Part shown: piece after piece, positions 1 to 10,493 of the stretch
Numbering within the stretch: position 1 is the first letter of the stretch
Layout: each line of letters opens with the position of its first letter
Source: Nemertoderma westbladi
Taxonomy: Eukaryota > Xenacoelomorpha > Nemertodermatida > Nemertodermatidae
DNA: 64,000 nt
Assembly (NCBI GenBank): GCA_032718475.1
Contig: JAUCBJ010002701.1
Coordinates: 1 to 64,000 of the forward strand
Reading direction: 5' to 3'
The notes under the pieces: model-generated
What the model was told of the DNA's origin: nothing
Databases searched by the model: none
The model's input: only the letters and a program-made list of their open reading frames with translations
Made by a program: the position numbers and the translations under genes

Positions 1-770
1 CTGATTTCATTTCCGATGTCAGTTTTCGTGTTTAATGTCACCCACATTGTCTGTTTGTCTGTTTAGCTGTCGGTTATATTTTGACGGACAGAAAGACAGC
101 AATGACAGCCAGACATGACTCCGACAAATGAGTAAACCGACTTTAGAAATGAAATCACCAACCCAGAAAACCTTTGCAACAAAATTTCCAGCGGGGTTGT
201 GTGCATTCTAACATTTCATTGTACAGAATTACCCTAAGCAAAAGCTTTAAATGCGTTTTCTGACGAATGCAAATTTTAAATTTCAAAATGGAAAGGCTTT
301 TATATTCTAAAAATTAACGAATTCTAGTGACATTTGGCATGAATGATAATTGGGTGATACTTAACACTATTATTACCACTTGTTTAATTTTATTGTTATA
401 GCTAAGATACAGTATTTAACAAAATGTGTCAATTTTTGGCCCAAAATGGCGTAAAATCCGGTAAAAAATCGCGCTTTTTAAATAATTATTGAACAAAAGC
501 ATTTATCAAAATTCTGGTAATTAGAACGATTTACGATATCATCGTGCACAAATGATGAAATTTTGGTCACTTGATGACCATTCCTGTAAGAGCATTTTAA
601 AAAATAATTGCTTAAATTATGTTAATTAGGTTAAAAATTAAAAATTTCGAAAATATTTTTTTGAAATTTTTTTAATCCACCTATTCTATACATGTGTACC
701 AAATGTCAATAAATTTGGGTTAAACGAAGTCTCCTAAATAAGGGAACGAAATTTTTGGTTAATTAGTCAA
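1..770. other. No recognisable gene
   Basis: AT-rich unique-looking sequence. No coding stretch, RNA gene or repeat was recognised on either strand. Confidence 0.5.
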
Positions 771-794
771 CCCCCCCCCCCCCCCCCCCCCCCC
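771..794. repeat. Poly(C) tract, 24 nt
   Basis: An uninterrupted run of C in AT-rich DNA. Similar pure C or G runs occur at 9396-9412, 41936-41954, 44630-44640 and 52448-52467. The exact length may be an assembly estimate. Confidence 0.9.
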
Positions 795-925
795 ACTCCC
801 TAAGTTAATGGAACATTTCATTTAGCGTAGATGATTTATAAAAGAAAATTCCTTTTTTTTCATTTCATTTGTTCGAACTATCTTAGAGTCCTACTACTAC
901 TAGGATCGGCATTGCAGCTGCATTT

Positions 926-1543
926 TTAAGAATGCTGCGCCGGCTTGTCGACAAAATTGCGCCGCCACAACTCCCTATCACCCATGACATTTGCTAGATC
1001 ATCCGCATCTTCAAGGCCAGTGTCCTTTAAGATGCGTCTCAAGAAAGGCATGGGCTGTCCGCCATGCTTATTCACTCCATGAGGCTGCCAATGTACAAGA
1101 TTATGCACTGGCTGGTCCTCACGGCGAAAGCAATGTCCTGCAAAGCGGAGGCGATATTGTTCTAGTGTGAAGCTTGGGGGAACCAATTGGACACCTCCAA
1201 TGTTATATAGTGTCTGGTTGGAGATGTGTGCATTGTACTTGACACAATGAACCCGGCGTAGCATTCTTGTGAATGTGCCATCCAGAGATTTGGTGTCCTC
1301 AGCAGTTAGAGCCCAGCATGGACTCCCATAGAGGAGTACTGGAACTACTGCTGCTCTAAATAATCGGACCTTAAGTTTCCGATTAATTCTAGGTGACTTC
1401 CAAATCCTGGAAAGCCTATTCAAGGCTGACCATACCTTTCCCTTACGTATTCGAAGGTCCTCACCTGACTTCCAGATCCATGATCCCAGGTAACAGAAGT
1501 CGTCCACATGCTCAAGCATACCATCCTTTGAGCTTATGCTCAT
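926..1543 (-). pseudogene. LINE-A C-terminal domain fragment
   Basis: About 205 codons hold the post-RT region. It begins at a DDFCYLGSWI segment (the usual YLG box after the RT thumb), includes KVRLFRAAVVPVLLYGSPCW (the typical region in which parental strands meet a new tether domain), and ends with a conserved RDQPVHNL-type stretch and GDRELWRRNF. The 3' end of this ORF is repeated almost exactly on the plus strand at 45223-45438. It is separated from the RT part by frame breaks between about 1543 and 1704. Confidence 0.8.
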
Positions 1544-1703
1544 CCGATCAGAGACTTACTGAGAACTTTCAAAGTTAACTGTCAAAATTTTGGTCTTTCT
1601 GGAGTTAATAAAAAGACCAACACTAGAAGCAGCATGTTCTAATGAGCTGAGCCTCTAGTGATTCTGAAAGTACTCCTAAGTAAAGTCATCATCAAAGTCT
1701 AGA

Positions 1704-3425
1704 TCAGTTAGGTACTTGGCAGGATTTCCTCGACTTCTGGAGCCAGTAGGTGCAGTGAGTTATCATCACCCCATCATCATTATGATGATCTAAGGACATG
1801 CGTAGAACATAGTCAACCACAATTATAAACAAGAATGATGCAAGTGTGTCTCCCTGGAGGACGCCCCATAACACTTCAAATGGTTCTGTGTCACCGTCAA
1901 CAGTAGACACAAATGTTGTCGAACCATCGTATACTGATCTGATTGCTGCAATAATTTCATCAGGAATCCCATATAATGAAAGTATGCTGAACATACGTGA
2001 GCGAGAGACTGAATCAAATGCCTTGAAGAAGTCAACAAAGATAACAGCCAGATGCCTGTCTTTCTTTTTTGTTAACTCTTCAATTATCCTTCTAAGTGCC
2101 AAAATGGGCTCCATGGTCCTACGACTTTTACGGAACCCATTCTGATTTCCACGGAGCAGTCTCTCAATGGGATCCCTGATGCGATTTAATATAATTCTAT
2201 TGTATAGCTTTGCAGCAATCGAGATCAATGAAATTCCCCGAAAAGAACCATATAGTGTTAGGTTGCCCTTCTTGGGAACTGGCACCAACTTATTTGTTTT
2301 AATTTCTTGTGGGACTCTTGTTGTTCTGTACATGTCTACTATGATGGGATAGATGAGCTTTAAACACTCAGTTATTTTAAAGACCTCAGGGGGAACACCA
2401 TCTACTCCACTGGCACGATTTGTCTTAATACTCTTTGCAGCAGCCTTCACTTCTGCAAAGGAGATATCGCCAATGGGAATATCTGGGAGAACAGACTCAG
2501 ACACGTTTACTTCTATAAAGTTATCAGGCAATACCCTGTCATTATTGATGAGCTTTTCAAAGTGGGCCTTCCAACCATTGAGGCGATTGGCTGGTGATTC
2601 AGCCTTAACCTTGGTGGTTGGTTGGCTTTTCCGCCCAGTAAGCAAGTTGATCGATTTCCATGCCTGGGATGATTGCCTGCTGTCATCAGCATCATTGATG
2701 GCATCAACCTGTTGGTTTATTAGCTCCTGTAGACTAACAGAGTACTGCCCGTTCAGGGACCTAGATGCAGCCTTAACTGCATTCTTGGCCGCTGTAGTCT
2801 GTTTGAGTCGGGACTCTTTCTGCGCCTTATAAAGGTCATTTCGGCACTTCTGAATTTTGTTGTCAGTCCAGGGCGCCCTTTTCCTGTTTCGAGGGTATAC
2901 AGGAACTGTTTCTGCAGCTGCTAACTTAACTGCCTCTGTGAAGGCAGTATAGCCCTCACAGTGATCTGCCGCCTCAGAGGCAAGAACCTCATACCTGTTG
3001 CTCAGCTGTAGTGTGAAGCTGGATTTCGCACTTGACTGTTGCAACAGAGAGGACCAGTCATGCCGCGGCAAGACAGATTTCGTTGTTCTGCTAGCACGCA
3101 GAGTAAATCTTACCTTGGCCACAATAAGGCGGTGATCACTGGAGAAGGGTCGAAGTGTAAATGCTTTACAGTCTTGTATAGAGCTCCTGTATTTCCTACG
3201 AAACAGAATATGGTCTATCTGGGTCCAGTGGGTCATTACCACTGGGTCAACTATGAGTCCATAGCTTTCCAGTTCGCTTCTTGAACTGGGTTCCAGCCGA
3301 AAACAATCCATTTCCAGAGATAAAATCCTGAAGATGGACGGAATTTCGTTTAACACTATTGCTATAGACCCAGGGCGATGTACGTGATTGATATATTGTA
3401 TTGAATACATGCTGATCCACTCCAT
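1704..3425 (-). pseudogene. LINE-A reverse transcriptase (truncated)
   Basis: This open stretch of 573 codons starts with the end of the endonuclease domain (SSDHRLIVAKVRF, near residue 95). A linker rich in basic and Gln residues follows, and then the reverse transcriptase. RT motifs seen in order are NRASGVDGVPPEVFK, LVPVPKKGN, FRGISLISIAAKLYNRI, QNGFRKSRRT, the first catalytic Asp in AVIFVDFFKAFDSV, and GVLQGDTLASFLFI. The frame is lost just before the FADD box, so the catalytic Asp pair is not in this reading. The remaining C-terminal part appears separately at 926-1543. The protein would be inactive. Its closest relative in this window is the RT of LINE-B at 46219-46929. Confidence 0.85.
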
Positions 3426-3801
3426 CAGTAGCTGCTTGTAGATTGGGGTAGAAATTTTCCACCTCCTCTACAGGGATAACACTGGTTGGAGAGTAGCACA
3501 CAATCAGAACCACCTTAGGAAACTTCTTAGCCAGTCTTCCAGAACATGAGAAGTGACAACGGATGATGCGGTTAGAGATTTGGTCTATTTTGTCCAATGC
3601 TGCATGTGCAGTTGGATTCATCAATAGACCAATTCCACCATTGCCACTATCATCTGCTGATGCGAGGGCGAGTCGCCAACCGCCCCCCATGTCCTTAATC
3701 AGAACCTCATCAGTCTGTCCAGTCTGCATTCGGTGCTCTTGAACACCCACTGCGCTAAGAGAAAGCTTATCTGCCAAGGCAGTCAGCTCACCTTGTCGCA
3801 T
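3247..3801 (-). pseudogene. LINE-A endonuclease fragment
   Basis: This is the N-terminal part of an exonuclease-endonuclease-phosphatase (APE-like) domain, which in LINEs nicks target DNA to prime reverse transcription. The visible marks are SAVGVQEHRM (the conserved Glu region), GGIGLLMNP, and VVLIVCYSPTS before the expected GDFNA motif. That GDFNA segment is absent: the text passes from a DQHVFNTI stretch directly to a segment resembling the domain's later part, which indicates an internal deletion. The reading then leaves frame, and the domain's C-terminal SDHRL motif continues in another frame from about 3290 downward. About 184 codons are open. It is non-functional. Confidence 0.8.
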
Positions 3802-3990
3802 TGGGGACCCGAGTGTTAGTGACTAGTGACTTGCCTCAGATTCGCCAATGGCTTTGTTGGTCGGGGTGGAACATGAAAGTAGCCTCGAACTCCAGAATCA
3901 CTCTACCCCTCACAATCTGGCCTCCCTGGTGACCCAGGGTTTGGGCCAGAAAGGTTATCAGGAAAGGGACTCAAAGAGTCCCTTAGTGTT
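3802..3990 (-). other. LINE-A 5' region with short hairpin
   Basis: This lies directly upstream (minus strand) of the endonuclease fragment and is probably the element's 5' region. It contains a perfect 7-bp stem, GGGACTC-aaa-GAGTCCC, at 3967-3983. The 37-bp array begins within about 15 bp of this hairpin. Confidence 0.4.
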
Positions 3991-3995
3991 GTAGT

Positions 3996-6414
3996 AGTGA
4001 ACCCTGCCCACTACTACTTACCATAGGACCTCTGTACCCTGCCCACTACCACTTACCATAGGACAGCTCTGAACCCTGCCCACTACTACCTACCATAGGA
4101 CAGCTCTGAACCCTGCCCACTACTACTTACCATAGGACAGCTCTGAACCCTGTCCACTACTACTTACCATAGCACAGCTCTGAACCCTGTCCACTACTAC
4201 TTACCATAGGACAGCTCTGAACCCTGCCCACTACTACTTACCATAGGACAGCTCCGAACCCTGCCCACTACTACTTACCAAAGGACTGCTCTGAACCCTG
4301 CCCACTACTACTTACCATAGAACAGCTCTGTACCCTGCCCACTACTACTTACCATAGGACAGCTCTGAACCCGGCCCACTACTACTTACCATAGGACAGC
4401 TCCGAACCCTGCCCACTACTACTTACCAAAGGACAGCTCTGAACCCTGCCCACTACTACTTACCATAGGACATCTCTGAACCCTGCCCACTACTACTTAC
4501 CATAGGACAGCTCTGAACCCTGTCCACTACTACTTACCATAGGACAGCTCTGAACCCTGCCCACTAATACTTACCATAGGACAGCTCTGAACCCTGCCCA
4601 CTACTACTTACCATAGGACAGCTCTGAACCCTGCCCACTACTACTTACCATAGCACAGCTCTGAACCCTGCCCACTACTACTTACCATAGGACAGCTCTG
4701 AACCCTGCCCACTACTACTTACCATAGAACAGCTCTGTACCCTGTCCACTACTACTTACCATAGGACAGCTCTGAACCCTGCCCACTACTATCCATAGGA
4801 CACCTCTGAACCCTGCCCACTACCACTTACCATAGGACAGCTCTGAACCCGACCCACTACTACTTACCATAGGACAGCTCTGAACCCTGCCCACTACTAC
4901 TTACCATAGCACAGCTCTGAACCCTGTCCACTACTACTTACCATAGGACAGCTCTGAACCCTGCCCACTACTATCCATAGGACACCTCTGAACCCTGCCC
5001 ACTACTACTTACCATAGGACAGCTCTGAACCCTGTCCACTACTACTTACCATATGACAGCTCTGAACCCTGCCCACTACTACTTACCATAAGACAGCTCT
5101 GAACCCTGCCCACTACTACTTACCATAGGACAGCTCTGAACCCTGTCCACTACTACTTACCATAGCACAGCTCTGAACCCTGTCCACTACTACTTACCAT
5201 AGCACAGCTCTGAACCCTGTCCACTACTACTTACCATAGCACAGCTCTGAACCATGTCCACTACTACTTACCATAGGACAGCTCTGAACCCTGCCCACCA
5301 CTACTTACCATAGGACAGCTCTGAACCCTGCCCACTACTACTTACCATAGCACAGCTCTGAACCCTGTCCATTACTACTTACCATAGGACAGCTCTGAAC
5401 CCTGCCCACTACTACTTACCATAGGACAGCTCTGAACCCTGCCCACTACTACTTACCATAGCACAGCTCTGAACCCTGTCCACTACTACTTACCATATGA
5501 CAGCTCTGAACCCTGCCCACTACTACTTACCATAGGACAGCTCTGAACCCTGCCCACTCTACTTACCATAGGACAGCTCTGAACCCTGCCCACTACTACT
5601 TACCATAGGACAGCTGTGAACCCTGCCCACTACTACTTACCATAGCACAGCTCTGAACCCTGTCCACTACTACTTACCATAGGACAGCTCTGAACCCTGC
5701 CCACTACTACTTACCATAGGACAGCTCTGAACCCTGTCCACTACTACTTACCATAGCACAGCTCGGAACCCTGTCCACTACTACTTACCATAGGACAGCT
5801 CTGAACCCTGCCCACTACTACTTACCATAGGACAGCTCTGAACCCTGCCCACTACTACTTACCATAGCACAGCTCTGAACCCTGTCCACTACTACTTACC
5901 ATAGGACAGCTCTGAACCCTGCCCACTACTACTTACCATAGGACAGCTCTGAACCCTGCCCACTACTACTTACCATAGCACAGCTCTGAACCCTGTCCAC
6001 TACTACTTACCATATGACAGCTCTGAACCCTGCCCACTACTACTTACCATAGGACAGCTCTGAACCCTGCCCACTACTACTTACCATAGGACAGCTCTGA
6101 ACCCTGTCCACTACTACTTACCATAGGACAGCGCTGAACCCTGCCCACTACTATCCATAGGACAGCTCTGAACCCTGCCCACTACTACTTACCATAGGAC
6201 AGCTCTGAACCCTGTCCACTACTACTTACCATAGGACAGCTCTGAACCCTGTCCACTACTACTTACCATAGGACAGCTCTGAACCCTGCCCACTACTACT
6301 TACCATAGGACAGCTCTGAACCCTGCCCACTACTACTTACCATAGGACAGCTCTGAACCCTGCCCACTACTACTTACCATAGGACAGCTCTGAACCCTGC
6401 CCACTACTACTTAC
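3996..6414. repeat. 37-bp minisatellite, about 65 copies
   Basis: The unit reads approximately tctgaaccctgcccactact followed by acttaccataggacagc. Copies differ at a few recurrent sites (cctgccc/cctgtcc, taggac/tagcac), and some carry a short deletion (ctactatccatagg at about 4788, 4970 and 6150). Recurrent variants at intervals show block duplication inside the array. It contains no long ORF and no spacer-like diversity. Confidence 0.95.
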
Positions 6415-7644
6415 CTTTATAGATTCCGGAACCTGCTCATCCGTGCTTCTTTTGGATAACGTTCTGAAATTATAAATAAATTATTATAGGAAATATTCAT
6501 AAATAGTTATTCCTGAAACGATATATACACTAGGAATGTATGGTCCCGCCAACCTGCTGAATTATTATTAAGGTTTCTACTTATGTGGGGCGAGTCAAAA
6601 CTGCGAGCCATCAGCGAACTGTTATAATTACACTATGGCCTGTTTCTAAAAGTCGGGGTGTGTGTTAGTGTGTCGGAAGCCGTACCTGTCTGAAGCCAAT
6701 ATCAGAATATATAACTAGCCATAGTATAATTATGATTTTTTTTGTCATTGTGCTGCACTAAAGGCCCCACTCGTGTTTGAGTTTGATTTAAGTTTTTAAC
6801 CAAATTGCGCCCCTTGCCCTGTGGCGGGCTAGAGGTGTTGCGTTAATGAAACAGTATAATGATTGACAGTAACCTGTGCAGTTTAGACCAGTTTTGTTTC
6901 GCTTTCTCTGTGCTTTCTGGAGATACATGCCGGTGATGGTGGTGGTGGTTGTCTGTTGTAGTCCCGATCTCAGCAGTGGCTACCGGCGCATTTGGTATCG
7001 GTGATTTCAGTAACATTTGCTTTTCCGAACGATCTTTCTTTTCTTTTCTGCTCTCTTTGGCCTGTGTAGATAGTAAACTCTCATTAAAAACCTGAATTAT
7101 CTATTAGGAAATTAAATTGTGCCGAGGTTTCTATTATCTTTATTGGAATCGATGACCTTGTTTGTTTAATTCTCTCTGCCAAACTCTGCCAGATATAATT
7201 ATTTCCCTGCAAACCGTCTCGCTAGTCTCTGCGAACCGGTATGTGGGATGTCCTAAATCGATACCGCCGCAGTGCGGGAAAGAACACTTTAGGAAATTAG
7301 ATGTCAATGAAATTCCAGTAATTGAGACAGGGATATACAAACAGACTGTAAGTCGAGATACTGAAACTACAGAATGATAAAGATAAATTATGTTAGTAGT
7401 CGTGGAGTAACACGGTACCTGGGACCATTTTTGTTGTATAAATTTTATATCTGAAGAATTTGTATTCTTAAAAATTCTCTTAATTAGCGTTTTAGTGCTT
7501 ATTTGTATCTATAACTTGTACAAATACTAATTCGTTTATGGTTTTGGTTAGATTGAGCCCTTCTGAAATCTGTGTTCTTAGAGAAAACATGCCTAGTCAC
7601 CGATACGTTAATGAATAACGCCCACTTACCGTTGTGTTACTGCA
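6415..7644. other. Unique sequence; possible second exon on minus strand
   Basis: No clear gene. On the minus strand a possible 3' splice site (pyrimidine-rich stretch ending ACAG, intron end at 7570) precedes a 26-codon open stretch at 7492-7569 ending in TAA. It is in phase with the exon at 8840-9013, but its 25 residues are not recognisable. Short overlapping open frames at 7140-7377 look accidental. Confidence 0.3.
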
Positions 7645-8838
7645 TAACTCTTACAATCCGCCATACACCAATAAACTCCCACAATCCGCCACACCAATAT
7701 TTTAATAAATAACTCCCACAATCCGCCATACACCAATGTTTTAATAAATAACTCCCACAATCCGCCACACCAATGTTTTAATAAATAACTCCCACAATCC
7801 GCCACACCAATGTTTTAATAAATAACTCCCACAATCCGCCACACCAATGTTTTAATAAATAACTCCCACAATCCGCCATGCCAATATTTTAATAAATAAC
7901 TCCCACAATCCGCCACACCAATATTTTAATAAATAACTCCCACAATCCGCCACACCAATATTTTAATAAATAACTCCCACAATCCGCCATGCACCAATCT
8001 TTTATTAAATAACGACCACAATCCGCCATACCAATGTTTTAATAAATAACTCCCACAATCCGCCACACCAATGTTTTAATAAATAACTCCCACAATCCGC
8101 CACACCAATGTTTTAATAAATAACTCCCACAATCCGCCACACACCAATGTTTTAATAAATAACTCCCACAATCCGCCACACCAATATTTTTATAAATAAC
8201 TCCCACAATCCGCCACACCAATATTTTATTAAATAACGACCACAATCCGCCATACCAATGTTTTAATAAATAACTCCCACAATCGGCCACACCAATGTTT
8301 TAATAAATAACTCCCACAATCAGCCACACCAATGTTTTAATAAATAACTCCCACAATCCGCCACACCAATGTTTTAATAAATAACTCCCACAATCCGCCA
8401 CACCAATGTTTTAATAAATAACTCCCACAATCCGCCACACCAATGTTTTAATAAATAACTCCCACAATCCGCCACACCAATGTTTTAATAAATAACGACC
8501 ACAATCCGCCATACCAATGTTTTAATAAATAACTCCCACAATCGGCCACACCAATGTTTTAATAAATAACTCCCACAATCCGCCACACCAATGTTTTAAT
8601 AAATAACTCCCACAATCCGCCACACCAATGTTTTAATAAATAACTCCCACAATCCGCCACACCAATGTTTTAATAAATAACTCCCACAATCCGCCACGCC
8701 AATGTTTTAATAAATAACTCCCACAATCCGCCACACCAATGTTTTAATAAATAACTCCCACAATCCGCCATGCCAATATTTTAATAAATAACTCCCACAA
8801 TCCGCCACGCCAATGTTTTAATAAATAACTCCCACAAA
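7645..8838. repeat. Second 37-bp minisatellite, about 32 copies
   Basis: The unit is ataaataactcccacaatc followed by cgccacaccaatgtttta. Despite the same 37-bp period it is unrelated in sequence to the array at 3996-6414. Variants include caccaatattt, gcaccaatct and aacgaccac. Its last unit runs into the donor splice site of the candidate exon at 8840-9013 (minus strand). Open frames inside it are repeat artefacts. Confidence 0.95.
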
Positions 8839-8839
8839 C

Positions 8840-9013
8840 CTTTACACAACATTTCAAGAAAAGAAATATAATTCCTCCGATATAGGCAGTAATGGTAACA
8901 ATAATTAATAACGTGCGAATCTCCCAGGTGCAGACCGCCATTAAGTGAAGGTCGTCTACCACCAGACCCATCTTGGGTAGATCCTCTGTAAACAGTCGCT
9001 CCAGCCCAGCCAT
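8840..9013 (-). CDS. Candidate first exon of a small single-pass membrane protein
   Basis: An ATG at 9011-9013 opens 58 codons that end exactly at a possible 5' splice site, AAAG|GTTTGT, with exon end at 8840. The N-terminus is acidic and amphipathic (MAGLERLFTEDLPKMG). It is followed by TWEIR and a hydrophobic stretch of about 20 residues (LLIIVTITAYIGGIIFLFL, residues about 35-53), then KCCVK, a typical cytosolic dibasic/cysteine flank. There is no cleavable signal peptide before the segment. I do not recognise the family. The phase is 0, and the downstream sequence is the 37-bp array, which would lie in the intron. A possible next exon is 7492-7569. It could be a chance ORF, but its composition looks far more protein-like than neighbouring ORFs. 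Confidence 0.45.
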
Positions 9014-9547
9014 TAGTGAAATATAGTAGCTAGTAATATTATATTACACAATAAATAGTTCAACGTATCATTTATAAAAAGTAAATAATTACATGAAACA
9101 TACCAACCCAACTGGGTTGAGACTTTCCTTATTTCTACCTTAAATAATTACACTAAAATATAATCGATACCAATAATATATTCAGAATCGTGTATATTGG
9201 ATTATAATTTATTGATTTCAATATTACCAAATTAGTGAGTCAACTTGGAATTTATTCAAACTTATGGTATTTATGTCTACTGTATTACTTGGCAAAGTCA
9301 ATTTGATTAATGTTAAAGTTAAATGTATCTAAAATTCATAAGGCAGTATACTACTGTATTGTACTGCACAGTTTTGTAATAACATAAATTGAGTTGGGGG
9401 GGGGGGGGGGGGTATCCATGTAACAATCAGATGGTGGCTGAGCTATCCGATAACAAATAATGTAAAACAGTGTCATACTACAGTATTCATTATTGTATAG
9501 GCGGGGGCGAGTGCGGGGGTGTCTTTTTTTATACTTAATGTAAGTCA
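9014..9547. other. Unique AT-rich sequence with poly(G) run
   Basis: This lies upstream of the candidate exon on the minus strand, so it could hold its promoter, but I see no convincing core promoter. A pure G run of 17 nt occupies 9396-9412. Confidence 0.4.
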
Positions 9548-9890
9548 ACTGCGGAATGGTGTCGCAGTGGTTAAATTCGTTGCTTGAACACATATCACTC
9601 CTGGAGGTAGTGGGTTCGATCCCCGTGGGGGCCAGGACAGTTTTCGTTTCGGCACGAATAATTTATAGGGAATAGCCAGAGCGCATCTCTACCTTGCATC
9701 CTTAAATGGTAGCTAAATGAGTACTGGAGCTTCCTTTGGGGAGTATAGTTCTGGGGGGTCCGCCACCGCACAGGAAATAAGTCGTCGGACTTTGTGGGTA
9801 ATCCCTGGCCTAACGGCCGAAGAAAAAGTTATATTAATTTACTTAACTTTACTTACCTAACTTTACTTTACTTTGCTAAACTCCTCAAAC
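9548..9890 (+). mobile_element. tRNA-derived SINE, copy 1
   Basis: The 5' head carries RNA polymerase III internal promoter elements: box A TGGTGTCGCAGTGG at 9557-9570 and box B GGTTCGATCC at 9613-9622, about 43 bp apart as in a tRNA. A tRNA-unrelated body follows (GGACAGTTTTCGTTTCGGCA, then CTACCTTGCATCCTTAAATG, GTCGTCGGACTTTGTG, CCTAACGGCCGAAGA). The tail is a simple (ACTTT)-like repeat at about 9840-9885. The same body occurs in reverse at 54010-54296, which proves a dispersed family. It is not a functional tRNA gene: no acceptor-stem pairing was seen and the body continues past the head. Confidence 0.85.
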
Positions 9891-10493
9891 GTTCGTCTAC
9901 TCTCGGCACCGGAAGTAAGAAAATTGGATGAAGTGCTGGATTGGTGGATTACAGTTTATTTTTTTCTATGCTGTTGATCTAGGCAATCTAATTGATTAGT
10001 AACTAAAATATATATAGAATAGAAAGAAACAGTTTGTTTTATATTAAAATATATATTATATAAATAATTTCTTAGAATAGAAAATTTGAAAATAAATAGG
10101 ATGTTACTGAAGGGTTGCAATTTTTGTTGAGTTTGTATTATTACTATTGCAGAAGATGCATGTTTGGTAAAAAAAAAATACAATAGAAGCCGCGACACGC
10201 CGCGATGCGATGCGTCTTTTGGAACCGCAATATTAGCCCCATCATTCATTCGAGATGATATTATTTTAACTGCGACGAAATCTACCCCTCCCAGAATCTT
10301 CGGATTTGTAATGACATGGTTTTCCATAACACATGGACGTTACTATAAGTTTTCATTTTAAGAATCTTGGCTACCAACCATTATGCATGCAACGTTGTTT
10401 ATATGCAACCACCCCTACCTACCCCTCCCCATCCACCCCCCTTCTTGATTGCGTCTGGTATACCGTATAATATCATATTTATTAATTATTCAT
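9891..10493. other. Unique AT-rich sequence
   Basis: No gene was recognised. Short ORFs on both strands (9956-10549) have no protein-like features. Confidence 0.4.

Larger units (their letters stand above)
891..3983 (-). mobile_element. LINE-A: decayed APE-type non-LTR retrotransposon
   Basis: Read on the minus strand, the copy runs from a 5' region near 3983 through an endonuclease domain, a reverse transcriptase domain and a C-terminal domain to a 3' end in the short repeat CTAGTAGTAGTAG (reverse complement of about 891-903). The coding sequence is broken into at least three frames, with part of the endonuclease missing, so the copy is dead. A second, 225-bp copy of its 3' end lies at 45229-45453. 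The motif set (GVLQGDTLAxFLF, SDHRLIVAKV) is that of APE-endonuclease LINEs. I do not assign a clade. Confidence 0.85.

Noticed and set aside
1393-3284. Plus-strand ORFs over LINE-A
   Set aside because: They overlap the RT and endonuclease reading on the minus strand and have no motifs of their own.
8039-8290. Repeat protein on the minus strand (GSYLLKHW units)
   Set aside because: It is a translation of the 37-bp array; the frame survives only for short runs and carries no domain.
3996-8838. Regular short repeats resembling a CRISPR array
   Set aside because: The units are directly tandem with no unique spacers, and the rest of the window is eukaryotic. They are minisatellites.
9551-9635. 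A tRNA gene
   Set aside because: Boxes A and B are present, but the sequence continues into a body shared with 54010-54296 and no convincing cloverleaf or acceptor stem is seen. It is a SINE head.
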